In this document: piece by piece, positions 45,662 to 52,984 of the stretch
How positions within the stretch are numbered: the stretch's first letter is position 1
How the letters are laid out: every line of letters begins with the position of its first letter
Translations under genes and position numbers: made by a program
The notes under the pieces: generated by a model
The model's input: the letters and a program-made list of their open reading frames with translations, nothing else
The model's database searches: none
Told to the model about the DNA's origin: nothing
Assembly: GCA_041391925.1 (NCBI GenBank)
Contig: JAWKNA010000007.1
Span: 62,001 to 126,000, forward strand
DNA length: 64,000 nucleotides
Source: JBPOFM01 sp041391925
GTDB lineage: Bacteria > Bacteroidota > Bacteroidia > Flavobacteriales > Flavobacteriaceae
Direction: 5' to 3'

Positions 45662-47086
45662 CTAACAGTCTGATAAATGCACTCCCACTGCAAGTCCGCC
45701 TTCTGATGTTTCCTTGTATTTGTGGTTCATGTCCTTTGCTGTTTCCCACATCGTCTGTACCACTTTGTCCAATGGCACTTTTACGTTGTTTGGATTGGTG
45801 TCTAAGGCCAATTCTGCAGCATTAATTGCTTTAATCGCTCCCATGGCATTGCGTTCGATACATGGTATTTGCACCAAACCTCCAATAGGGTCGCAGGTCA
45901 TGCCGAGATGATGTTCCATTGCTATCTCCGCAGCCACCAACACCTGTTCTGGTGTGCCACCCAATAACTCGCATAATGCGCCAGCTGCCATGGCTGATGA
46001 TACACCAATCTCTGCCTGACAGCCACCCATCGCTGCACTTATGGTAGCGCCTTTTTTGAATATGCTGCCAATCTCACCAGCTACCAAGAGAAATTTCTTG
46101 ACATCTTCAAAATCCGCATCATGGTTTTCAATCACCATATAATACATCAACACTGCTGGTATGACACCTGCGCTGCCATTGGTAGGTGCGGTGACCACAC
46201 GGCCTAGAGAGGCATTCACTTCATTCACAGAGAGAGCAAAACAACTGACCCATTTAAGAATTTGTCTGAACTTTACTTCCGTTTTTCGAATGCTTTCGAG
46301 CCATTCCTGAGGTGTTTCATAAGCAATATCGCCTTTGAGGTTTTGATACATGTCATAGGCACGACGTCTTACGTTAAGGCCGCCTGGCAAATTACCTTCG
46401 GTATGGCAACCGATGTACATACACTCCAACATGGTGTCCCAAATACGTTTCAGTTCAAAAGTGATGGTGTCGAGATCTCTGATGGATTTTTCATTTTCCA
46501 AGACCACACTGGAGATTGGGAGCTGTAAATCTTTGCAATACGCTAAAAGTTCAGTTCCTAAAGCTATGGGAAAGGGGAACAAATTATTAAAAATGGCTTT
46601 GTTTCGTTTGGAATTTCTGCGTTCTTCCTTAACCACAAACCCACCACCGATGGAGTAGAAGGTTGATTTTGAACGTCGTCCATTGATGGTTGCTGTAAAG
46701 GTCATGCCATTGGAGTGAAAGGGCAGAAACTTCCGATTAAAAACAATGTCTGTTTCGGGATGGAACTCCAAGGGGAATTCATTGTTGAACATCAAAGTTT
46801 TTGTGTTCTTGATGGAAGCGGTAATGATGTCAATGCTTTCTGTTGGTACAGTTTCTGGGTTGGCACCGCTCAACCCCAACATCACTGCATAATCAGTAGC
46901 ATGGCCTTTGCCTGTCAGCGATAAGGAGCCGTATAAATCTACGGTAATGTGTTGGACGTTTTCAAATTTATTATTGGCTTTCAGTTCTTTAATCCAACGT
47001 TCGGCAGCGCGCCAAGGACCCAAGGTATGGGAACTTGATGGTCCGACGCCAATCTTTAACATATCAAATACGGAAATACACTCCAT
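45662..47086 (-). CDS. sdaA: L-serine ammonia-lyase (iron-sulfur type)
   Basis: 474 residues from the ATG at 47086, chosen because the family begins ECISVFDMLKIGVGPSSSHT there; the in-frame start at 47221 adds 45 low-complexity residues. It deaminates serine to pyruvate and ammonia using a 4Fe-4S cluster. Both halves are fused: the beta part with GPSSSHTLGPWRAA and the alpha part with GRVVTAPTNGSAGVIPAVL, GGCQAEIGVSSAMAAGAL and GMTCDPIGGLVQIPCIERNA. The cluster cysteines lie in these motifs. Catabolic; also removes excess serine. Confidence 0.95.
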   Translation of the reverse strand: MECISVFDMLKIGVGPSSSHTLGPWRAAERWIKELKANNKFENVQHITVDLYGSLSLTGKGHATDYAVMLGLSGANPETVPTESIDIITASIKNTKTLMFNNEFPLEFHPETDIVFNRKFLPFHSNGMTFTATINGRRSKSTFYSIGGGFVVKEERRNSKRNKAIFNNLFPFPIALGTELLAYCKDLQLPISSVVLENEKSIRDLDTITFELKRIWDTMLECMYIGCHTEGNLPGGLNVRRRAYDMYQNLKGDIAYETPQEWLESIRKTEVKFRQILKWVSCFALSVNEVNASLGRVVTAPTNGSAGVIPAVLMYYMVIENHDADFEDVKKFLLVAGEIGSIFKKGATISAAMGGCQAEIGVSSAMAAGALCELLGGTPEQVLVAAEIAMEHHLGMTCDPIGGLVQIPCIERNAMGAIKAINAAELALDTNPNNVKVPLDKVVQTMWETAKDMNHKYKETSEGGLAVGVHLSDC

Positions 47087-47596
47087 GTATGCTGTGGTTT
47101 TTAGTTGGGCAAAGATACAAGTTTTAATGGTTGTGGATTGAGGGTTGTTTGTTTTTGGGGATGTCCAATGGTGGTTAGGGTTGTGGGATGTATGAGGTTG
47201 TGAGGCTTTTTGGTATTGCAAGGAAGCGAGTTCGGAGTGACAGGAAGCGTGTTCGGAGTGACAGGAAGCGAGTTTGGAGTGACAGGAAGCGTGTTTGGAG
47301 TGACAGGAAGCGTGTTCGGAGTGTGAGGAAGCGAGTTTGGAGTGTGAGGAAGCGAGTTTGGAGTGTGAGGAGACGTGTTTGGAGTGTGAGGAAGGGTGTT
47401 TGGAGTGTGAGTAAGCGAGTTAGGAGTGTGAGGAAGCTCACATGTGTGGACTACACGTTAGTTTGTGTGGGCAACACGCCAGTTTGTGTGGACAAGAGCG
47501 AAGGTTGTGGATTAATTTCGCTGAATCTCGCAAGCTCGTATCCGCCGTAATTGCGGTTATACATTGTTGGCAATAGTATTTTTTCCAATTTGTATT
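47087..47596. other. 510-bp region: 21-bp minisatellite and outer edge of the cassette array, no gene
   Basis: From left: an sdaA leader, ten 21-bp tandem repeats (47221-47430), three looser repeats of GTGTGGAC-type sequence (about 47449-47505), and a partial attC-like site ending in the core GTTGGCAATA (47566-47575). Open frames exist on both strands only because 21 is a multiple of three; they encode monotonous seven-residue repeats and are not credible genes. Confidence 0.8.
47221..47430. repeat. Minisatellite, 10 x 21 bp
   Basis: Unit consensus AGGAAGCGAGTTTGGAGTG plus AC or TG. The first four units end in GAC and the last six in GTG, so the array grew in two blocks. Variation sits at fixed positions (GAG/GTG, TTC/TTT). 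An eleventh partial unit begins at 47431. Confidence 0.95.
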
Positions 47597-47977
47597 TTAC
47601 TTTAGTCTAATCATTTCTAATTCCAAATCCATAACATCACTTTTCGATTTACAAATATATCGGTCAGATTTTGTTTCAACTATTTCAACTTCGATTGTTT
47701 TTCCGATAATGTCATTTGTATCAGTTCCAGAATTCACCACTTTTCTATATGTTAAAACGTATTCGCATTCAGATTTCCATTCGATTGAACTAAAGATTTC
47801 TGTTCCACTTTTTGTGCTAATTTCAGTTTGCGTTGAGTCAGTTCGACTAACTCTCCATTCCGAGAATCTTGGGTCAGAATATTCGAATTTTCCAACTTTA
47901 AATTTTGCACAATTTTTTTCTTGAGCAGAACAGTTCAAAGTCAGAAGTAAAATAATTATTGAAGTTACTATTTTCAT
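47597..47977 (-). CDS. Cassette 1: small secreted protein of unknown function
   Basis: 126 residues from the ATG at 47977, which lies only 2 nt inside the cassette core. A signal/lipoprotein-like N-terminus (about 1-18; LTLNCSAQ could give lipid-modified Cys16) is followed by CAKFKVGKFEYSDP, SRTDSTQTEIS, SIEWKSECEYVLTYRKV and TKSDRYICKS. This pattern matches a family of ~130-residue flavobacterial proteins often mislabelled 'DNA topoisomerase IV'; no link to topoisomerase is visible. Function unknown, probably a small beta-barrel of the envelope. Confidence 0.75.
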   Translation of the reverse strand: MKIVTSIIILLLTLNCSAQEKNCAKFKVGKFEYSDPRFSEWRVSRTDSTQTEISTKSGTEIFSSIEWKSECEYVLTYRKVVNSGTDTNDIIGKTIEVEIVETKSDRYICKSKSDVMDLELEMIRLK

Positions 47978-47979
47978 AT

Positions 47980-48080
47980 TATTGCCATCGTGTTTGGCTA
48001 TGGTTTGCTTCGCCAGTTCACTTCGCTCGTGGCAGAAGTAGGCGAGAACAAGCAATTACTTATAGCCATTGTTGTGCGTA
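47980..48080 (-). repeat. attC-like site B (101 bp)
   Basis: Outer cores TATTGCCATC (left) and GTTGTGCGTA (right) do not pair well with each other but pair with cores across the neighbouring genes. The internal stem includes GGCTAT / ATAGCC. Confidence 0.6.
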
Positions 48081-48084
48081 GTTT

Positions 48085-49464
48085 TTATCTTTTTATTAGT
48101 TTTCCATTTAATTTAAATCTTCTGCAAGGCCATTGAACTCCAGCATATTCATTTCCAAACGCTTTGTAATCATATTCTAATACTTTTTGACCTTGCATTA
48201 AATATAATAAAACAGTATCGTCTGGAAGCAAAAACCAAACAGAACTGTCATTATTTTTATTTCTTATTTCGAAAAAAATGGCTTGTTCTATAAATTCTCT
48301 GTCAAATCGATAATTGCAACCACAATTATTTTTTTCAGATGTTTTAATCGCTTTCTCAATATCAAAACTCGGTTCTATGTCAGCTGTTTTGTACCATTCT
48401 AAACTTTTGATGTAATTGTCCTGTTTTTCCCAATCTTCTAGACTTTTATTTACACCGTCAATATTATATTCATTAATCGTTTTGTTGTTAAAAAAGTATA
48501 TATCTAAAGTGCTTTCAGGATTTTCATTTAAGTAATCTGTAATAAATGAGATATTCTGAACTCTTTTTAATGGGTTTTTATAGTTACTAATAATTGAATC
48601 TCTTGAATAAATGGATTTTCCTTGTTTAGAAGCCATAAAAACCAAGTTTATATTTGAAAGCATTTCACTATTGTGAAGTTTGATTTTGAAAGTTTGTGGT
48701 TCATCCCAAATATATCTACCACGTCCATATACTTCTCCAAAGTATTTAATATCAAATTCGGTTTCTAATTCCTTAATTTCCTCGTGATATGTATATGCTG
48801 ACAATTCATAAAGTTTGGTGATATGGTAGTCGATTATTTTGTTTGTCAGGTATTTTTGAAGTCTATTTCCTTTTAAAGGTTTTGGTTTTTTTCTTGAATC
48901 AAGTATTATTTCCTCAATCTCAAAATTGTAATTTTTTATACCAGTCAATGAGTTTGTCCAAGGTATTTTGAAGCCTCCAATAGATTTTCTTGAAGTGATT
49001 TCATTTACCAAAAGATTATTTTCAAAAATTCTAATTTGATATTCATCTCGATACCTTTGGTGCATTGTTATACAACAACCATTGTTTAGATAGTCCGAAT
49101 AGTATTTTTTGTAATTTTTTAAATCTTGAAGTTTAGGTTTAATGAAATCTTTTTGTTCTTGATTCCAATCTACTTTTGAACGTTTATACTTATTGATTAA
49201 ACCTAAAGGGTTATTTAATATTTTTAAAGTATCTATTTTCGAGTCTCTAAAAATGTCATTTATGGACTGAACATTTGAAATTGCATTTAATAATTTAGAA
49301 ACTTTTCTATAGTCTTCAATTTTTAAGCTGTCTGTCGAATATAAATATTCATTATTATCGAATCCAGTTGCATAAAGGTTATGAACTAAATAAATTTCTT
49401 TATTTGCGTTTTGGGAAAGACCAAATTGGTAGGTTAAAAGCAATAAAAATATTAGTCTATTCAT
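48085..49464 (-). CDS. Cassette 2: secreted protein of unknown function
   Basis: 459 residues with a signal peptide (about 1-17, YQFGLSQ). No known domain was recognised. The sequence is rich in Asn, Lys, Ile and Tyr, and has a run of paired cysteines: NNGCCITMH (about 127-135) and NNCGCNYRFD (about 383-392). The stop codon lies 4 nt from the cassette core and the start is about 100 nt inside the other end, leaving room for a promoter. It lacks transmembrane segments beyond the signal. Function unknown. Confidence 0.8.
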   Translation of the reverse strand: MNRLIFLLLLTYQFGLSQNANKEIYLVHNLYATGFDNNEYLYSTDSLKIEDYRKVSKLLNAISNVQSINDIFRDSKIDTLKILNNPLGLINKYKRSKVDWNQEQKDFIKPKLQDLKNYKKYYSDYLNNGCCITMHQRYRDEYQIRIFENNLLVNEITSRKSIGGFKIPWTNSLTGIKNYNFEIEEIILDSRKKPKPLKGNRLQKYLTNKIIDYHITKLYELSAYTYHEEIKELETEFDIKYFGEVYGRGRYIWDEPQTFKIKLHNSEMLSNINLVFMASKQGKSIYSRDSIISNYKNPLKRVQNISFITDYLNENPESTLDIYFFNNKTINEYNIDGVNKSLEDWEKQDNYIKSLEWYKTADIEPSFDIEKAIKTSEKNNCGCNYRFDREFIEQAIFFEIRNKNNDSSVWFLLPDDTVLLYLMQGQKVLEYDYKAFGNEYAGVQWPCRRFKLNGKLIKR

Positions 49465-49814
49465 TGATTTTATTTTAGTTTCTCAAATGTATTTTTCTTT
49501 TCAAATTAAGAAAAGTCATATTGAGTTAACTATGCTTTTGGTTGAGTTATACGGTTTCCCAAATTACGCACAACTGTTTGGCTATGGTTTGACTTCGTCG
49601 AATCTTCGATTTCGTTGCGTGAAAATCCGCGAGGATTTTGCTTCGCCAGTTCGCTGCGCTCGTGTCCGCCGTAACCGAAAGATAGCGAATTTGCGAGTCC
49701 CGATAGCTCCCGATAACTATCGGGACGGGATTGCTAACGCCAGTTCGCACTTCGTGCTCGTGTCCGAAAGGAAAGTCAGAAGCAATGAGCTATACACATT
49801 GTTGTGCGTAGGTT
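49465..49814. other. 350-bp gap: short leader of cassette 2 and the long attC-like site C
   Basis: Site C runs 49565-49810. Its cores TACGCACAAC and GTTGTGCGTA happen to be fully complementary to each other as well as to neighbours. It is longer than the others because it carries repeated sub-blocks (CTTCGCCAGTTCGCTGCGCT, GCCAGTTCGCACTTCGTGCT) and a nested near-palindrome TCCCGATAACTATCGGGA (49708-49725). An open frame on the plus strand here has no credible start or domain. Confidence 0.65.
49565..49810 (-). repeat. attC-like site C (246 bp)
   Basis: See core and nested palindrome in the gap entry. The inner stem pairs GGCTATGG-type sequence on the left with GAGCTATAC on the right. Confidence 0.6.
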
Positions 49815-50162
49815 TTATTTCAGTTTTGCTTTTAGTTTCTGTATTGTAATTTCGGCTTTATCCATATCGCAATCAGTTAATAATATTATTTTTTTCTGAT
49901 TATTATAATTAAATATCAATCTGTTTTTCTCGCGATAGATACTTCCGAAAGAGGTATTTGTAATAAGTGTTTCAAAAATAACATCCAAGACTGTGACTAT
50001 CCAATTAATTTTTTTAGTTTTCAATTCAACAGAATCAGTTAAGGAATAAGAATACGTTCCACTATCATTTTTATCATCTTCGTTAATAATATGAAATATT
50101 TTTTCATTTAAGATAATTTCAAATTTAGGTGTCGTTCTTAATTGGTAGATTTCTTTTTCCAT
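49815..50162 (-). CDS. Cassette 3: small cytoplasmic-type protein of unknown function
   Basis: 115 residues, no signal peptide and no clear membrane segment. The pattern IYQLRTTPKFEIILNEKIFH, NRLIFNYNNQKKIILLTDCD, ending in a lysine-rich helix, suggests a small alpha/beta or PH-like fold; no family was recognised. An upstream TAGGAGG (50162-50171 on the plus strand) is on the wrong strand to be its ribosome site. Its stop codon is 4 nt from the core. It could be a modulator or immunity-like protein but nothing in the sequence shows this. Confidence 0.7.
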   Translation of the reverse strand: MEKEIYQLRTTPKFEIILNEKIFHIINEDDKNDSGTYSYSLTDSVELKTKKINWIVTVLDVIFETLITNTSFGSIYREKNRLIFNYNNQKKIILLTDCDMDKAEITIQKLKAKLK

Positions 50163-50199
50163 TTAGGAGGTTTTATCATCTGAAGCTTTTTGTTCAACT

Positions 50200-50329
50200 T
50201 ACGCACAACTTGTTTAGCTTCGCTGAATCTCGCAAGCTCGATTTGGCTATGGTTTACTTTATCAGTTTTCTACGCTCGTGCCAGAAGTAGGTGAGAACAA
50301 GCAATTACTTATGGACATTGTTGTGTAGC
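50200..50329 (-). repeat. attC-like site D (130 bp)
   Basis: Cores TACGCACAAC (left) and GTTGTGTAGC (right). The left arm contains an extra block GCTGAATCTCGCAAGCTCG that is also found in site A (47521-47540). Confidence 0.6.
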
Positions 50330-50333
50330 GTTT

Positions 50334-50984
50334 TTACATTTGATTAAATACTCCGTCATAATCTATCGGATATATGATTTCATAATTCCAATCGTCTTCT
50401 GCTGTATTCAATCTTTTCATTATTAAACTTTTGTCTAAAAGGTTCTCTTGATTAAGAATGTCCATAATCAATTGGATAGACTTTTCCCATTCAGTAACTT
50501 TAAACAGCATATTTGCTCCACCGGGACCCAAATCGCCTGCTATCCATTCTCCTAATCCATTGCTATTTAGTTTTTTGTGAATCTTTTCTTCCATAGAATG
50601 ACGTAAATCTAAAACTTGTAAATCATTTTCATTTTTTGGTTGCATTTGTACAAAAATGATTTTTCCAATATTGTCAAAACTCTCTCGGTAACCTTTATTT
50701 TTTAGTGAAGATTTTATTGAGTCCAATTCAGATTCCGATACTATTCTTTTTTTCGTTATTTTCTGAAGTGTGTTGTAATTTTCATTAAAACTTATTTCTC
50801 CTTCTATCAAATTCAGGTTCGAGCTGTCTTTTACAATTCGACTAAACTCAATTATTCCTTCGGTCTTGTTTTTATAATTTGAACTGAGGTATTTAATGTC
50901 CACTTTTTCAGTCGGTTTATGATTTGTTTGGTTGTTACAACTCAAAGCAAAAATGGTTATCAATATTATTCCTATGTTTTTCAT
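50334..50984 (-). CDS. Cassette 4: lipoprotein of unknown function
   Basis: 216 residues with a lipobox giving Cys16 (FALSC). The mature part is hydrophilic with alternating helices and strands (EGIIEFSRIVKDSSNLNLIE, GKIIFVQMQPKNENDLQVLD, GEWIAGDLGPGGANMLFKV). The motif GEWIAGDLGPGGANMLF, followed by a long helix and WNYEIIYPID, suggests a small enzyme- or binding-like domain but no family was recognised. Its stop is 4 nt from the core and its start about 10 nt inside the other core, so the gene fills the cassette. Confidence 0.75.
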   Translation of the reverse strand: MKNIGIILITIFALSCNNQTNHKPTEKVDIKYLSSNYKNKTEGIIEFSRIVKDSSNLNLIEGEISFNENYNTLQKITKKRIVSESELDSIKSSLKNKGYRESFDNIGKIIFVQMQPKNENDLQVLDLRHSMEEKIHKKLNSNGLGEWIAGDLGPGGANMLFKVTEWEKSIQLIMDILNQENLLDKSLIMKRLNTAEDDWNYEIIYPIDYDGVFNQM

Positions 50985-50993
50985 TTCTTAAAT

Positions 50994-51131
50994 GCTATAC
51001 AACGTGTTTAACTATGGTTTGCTTCGCCAGTTCGCTTCGCTCGTGTCCGCCGAAAACCGAAGATAGCAAATTTGCGAGGACTTTCAGTGAGGAAAGTCAG
51101 AAGCAATGAACCATAGCCGGTGTTGTGCATA
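50994..51131 (-). repeat. attC-like site E (138 bp), best-preserved stem
   Basis: ACAAC ... GTTGT outer boxes, unpaired spacers of 8 and 5 nt, then CTATGGTT perfectly paired with AACCATAG, a 2-nt one-sided bulge, then TGCTTC paired with GAAGCA. This order of box, spacer, box, extrahelical bases and stem is the attC architecture. A further hairpin GACTTTC / GAAAGTC lies near the loop. Confidence 0.65.
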
Positions 51132-51136
51132 GTGTT

Positions 51137-51889
51137 TTAATTACAGCAAGGAGATAGGTTATATAGTTCGGTGATATCAGTTTGTGATAAAATATTATTA
51201 TATATGATAATGTCATCTAATTTCCCAGTTAGTCCCGCTCCAATGAAAAAATCTCCAACGTTTAAGGATGGAGTTGGGCCACATATGACTAATTCACTAT
51301 CCTCAATTAAAACTCCATCTTGATAGACCTTTAAATCAGTGATATCACTTGTGACTACTATATGATGCCATTCATTTAATTGAACAACTTCTGGATTTGG
51401 TGTAACTCCAATAATTCTGTAACCATTGATGTGAAAATTAATCCAATTATTGTCCCATAGACTTAAATTCCATTCTCCAAGTCCACCTGCACAATTACCT
51501 AGATCATTACCACGGGATATTAAACCAGCACCTTCATTTTCAGATAAATACCATAAAGAAATGGAAAGTGAACCATCTTGTAAATCATTTAAGAACATAG
51601 GATTGGTAAAAGTCAAAAACTCATTATTACTTGAATTAAATTGAAATGCACAGTTCGGATTTCCGTTTCTGTCAACAGTTGCGCTTGCAGTAGTGGTATT
51701 ATTTAAATGATTATTGTTCCCAGATTCGTCATTAATTGATCCATTATTAAAAGGGTAGAAAGCAACAACTCCGTTTTGTAAATTAGTAGTCAAACAATTT
51801 AGTTGCTGAATGTTAGGTTGTTCATCTGAATCACTACATCCTAAAAAAAGTAAAGCTGAAACAAGAATTTTAAATATCAGGTTTTTCAT
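51137..51889 (-). CDS. Cassette 5: LamG/concanavalin-A-like lipoprotein
   Basis: 250 residues with Cys18 in LFLGC followed by SDSDEQ. Residues ~35-250 form a LamG-like laminin/concanavalin sandwich: NGVVAFYPFNNGSINDESGN, LSISLWYLSENEG, LNEWHHIVVTSDITDLKVYQ and a closing GKLDDIIIYNNILSQTDI. Such domains bind carbohydrates or proteins at the cell surface. It is the only cassette gene with a recognisable domain. Stop codon 5 nt from the core. Confidence 0.85.
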   Translation of the reverse strand: MKNLIFKILVSALLFLGCSDSDEQPNIQQLNCLTTNLQNGVVAFYPFNNGSINDESGNNNHLNNTTTASATVDRNGNPNCAFQFNSSNNEFLTFTNPMFLNDLQDGSLSISLWYLSENEGAGLISRGNDLGNCAGGLGEWNLSLWDNNWINFHINGYRIIGVTPNPEVVQLNEWHHIVVTSDITDLKVYQDGVLIEDSELVICGPTPSLNVGDFFIGAGLTGKLDDIIIYNNILSQTDITELYNLSPCCN

Positions 51890-52145
51890 ATCTTTTATTT
51901 TAATAGATGCAGGAAAACAAATTTGGTTGCGTCATTTTTCATTAACATTATGCACAACTTGTTATATCCGCACTAAAATAGTCATTTATTCCATTTATTG
52001 TCGGGATATCGACACTTTTTAGTGTGGTTTTTGGGTTTTTGTAATTGGCTTTGATTTTTTATAAACTGCTTTGCGCTGTAGATGATGTGTGGGTGTTGTG
52101 GTGGTTACTCGGTATGTTTTAATGGCTTCTTTTCTCCATCCATTC

Positions 52146-52163
52146 TCCCGATAGCTATCGGGA
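52146..52163. repeat. Palindromic repeat TCCCGATAGCTATCGGGA
   Basis: Perfect 18-bp palindrome, closely related to the near-palindrome inside site C (49708-49725). Similar TCCCGATA / TATCGGGA units are dispersed in many flavobacterial genomes (recollection). Confidence 0.8.
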
Positions 52164-52258
52164 TACTCGAAGTGTCGGGAGGCTGAAACGAGTTCCTATA
52201 ATAGACCTGCGCAAGTAAAATTTTATAAATTTAAGAAAGAGAAAAGAAGTAAATCAAA

Positions 52259-52290
52259 CAAAGGCAGTCTCCCGTAAAAGACTGCCTTTG
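52259..52290 (-). terminator. Intrinsic terminator for the lipoprotein gene at 52313
   Basis: Perfect 12-bp stem CAAAGGCAGTCT / AGACTGCCTTTG with an 8-nt loop, 22 bp after the stop; the minus strand continues TTTGATTT. Confidence 0.85.
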
Positions 52291-52312
52291 TTTTATAAAG
52301 TTATGGAATTAC

Positions 52313-52816
52313 CTAGTTGCGTTTCTCAAAAGAGGTTATGCCATAGGCATCCATTACCATATTGAGGTCGCTGTAGTCTATTCTTTCAGCATTTCTACCG
52401 ACGTTATCTGCTGGCACGACCACCACTCTGAACACTTGGTTTTGTGTATAGGAACCATCCAAGGTGCCAAAGTCCACAGTTCCATCGAGAAAGAAACGGA
52501 CGTCCTGTTGTGTAAAGTCGTAATTATAGATCAACACGTCATTCTCAAAAAAGACGTTTTGTGGGCATAATCTCCAAATATCTTGGCCGTCGATAGTTTC
52601 CCATAGGATATAGACGAGCGTCACATCTGTTGGAAAGACCTCAAACCCATAAGGTTCAAAATCTTCGTAATTATTTCCGGGAGTGAATTGAACAATTTTT
52701 TCAAAAGCTTGTGACACTATCAATCCACCATCGGCACCTGGAGGACCTTGGTCGCCTTCACAGGAAGTTACTAGTATGGCGAAGAGAGCCATGAGGGCAA
52801 AACATACATTTTTCAT
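52313..52816 (-). CDS. Lipoprotein with a short collagen-like stretch, unknown function
   Basis: 167 residues. Cys19 (LVTSC) is followed at once by EGDQGPPGADGG, a few Gly-x-y triplets as found after the lipid anchor of many Bacteroidota lipoproteins. The rest is a beta-rich domain (FEVFPTDVTLVYILWETIDG, DIWRLCPQNVFFENDVLIYN, VFRVVVVPADN). No enzymatic motif. It stands alone with its own terminator, divergent from dnaK. Family members of this type are common and uncharacterised. Confidence 0.82.
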   Translation of the reverse strand: MKNVCFALMALFAILVTSCEGDQGPPGADGGLIVSQAFEKIVQFTPGNNYEDFEPYGFEVFPTDVTLVYILWETIDGQDIWRLCPQNVFFENDVLIYNYDFTQQDVRFFLDGTVDFGTLDGSYTQNQVFRVVVVPADNVGRNAERIDYSDLNMVMDAYGITSFEKRN

Positions 52817-52895
52817 AGTTTATTTATTTTAATTTTTAAAAATACTACAATTAAAACAGTTTTGTACAACCAAATATTGTAATGATTCCAAAAAA

Positions 52896-52937
52896 TGACA
52901 TCATGTCATATTTTCTGTCATGGCACAGTCATTGACA
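52896..52937 (+). promoter_or_regulatory. dnaK upstream control element (TGACAT-C-ATGTCA dyad and TGGCAC...TTGACA)
   Basis: A perfect dyad TGACATCATGTCA (52896-52908) is followed by TGTCA (52916-52920), TGGCAC (52921-52926) and TTGACA (52932-52937), 48 bp before the start codon. TGGCAC-N5-TTG resembles a sigma-54 -24/-12 promoter, but the expected GC of the -12 element reads GA. No CIRCE or other HrcA element was seen. Confidence 0.45.
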
Positions 52938-52984
52938 TATAGCAAGAGAAATTAAAAATTAATATTCAACACAAAACATATATT

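Larger units (their letters stand above)
47566..51958 (-). mobile_element. Integron-like gene-cassette cluster (five cassettes, attC-like sites, no integrase in the window)
   Basis: Five minus-strand genes, each in a unit that begins and ends in a 10-bp inverted core. Core pairs for each unit: GTTGGCAATA/TATTGCCATC, GTTGTGCGTA/TACGCACAAC twice, GTTGTGTAGC/GCTATACAAC, and GTTGTGCATA/TATGCACAAC. Between units lie 100-250-bp imperfect palindromes sharing CTATGGTTTGCTTCGCC-type sequence. Reading in gene direction, the palindrome follows each gene and the stop codon is 4-5 nt from the core in four of five. These are the features of cassette arrays with attC sites. The 7-bp core GTTGTGC departs from GTTRRRY at one position. 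No tyrosine recombinase gene is in the window. Confidence 0.65.
51890..52312. other. 423-bp gap: outer end of the cassette array, a palindrome and a terminator
   Basis: Core TATGCACAAC (51949-51958) marks the last cassette boundary; its right partner is not visible, so site F is a half site or decayed. An 18-bp perfect palindrome TCCCGATAGCTATCGGGA lies at 52146-52163 and a terminator for the next minus-strand gene at 52259-52290. No gene was found. Confidence 0.7.

Noticed and set aside
45662..47221. Long form of sdaA starting at 47221
   Set aside because: The additional 45 residues are low-complexity (His, Pro, Thr rich), come from the edge of the repeat region, and precede the family's normal N-terminus.
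47221..47430. CRISPR array
   Set aside because: The units are head-to-tail tandem repeats with no unique spacers, and no cas genes are nearby.
47175..47550. Open frames on both strands across the minisatellite (88 and 120 codons)
   Set aside because: They exist because the 21-bp unit is a multiple of three; products are monotonous seven-residue repeats with no signal, domain or ribosome-binding site.
47566..51958. Composite transposon or IS cluster as explanation of the inverted cores
   Set aside because: No transposase, no target-site duplications, and cores are only ~10 bp with structured palindromes between units; the cassette model explains more of the observations.
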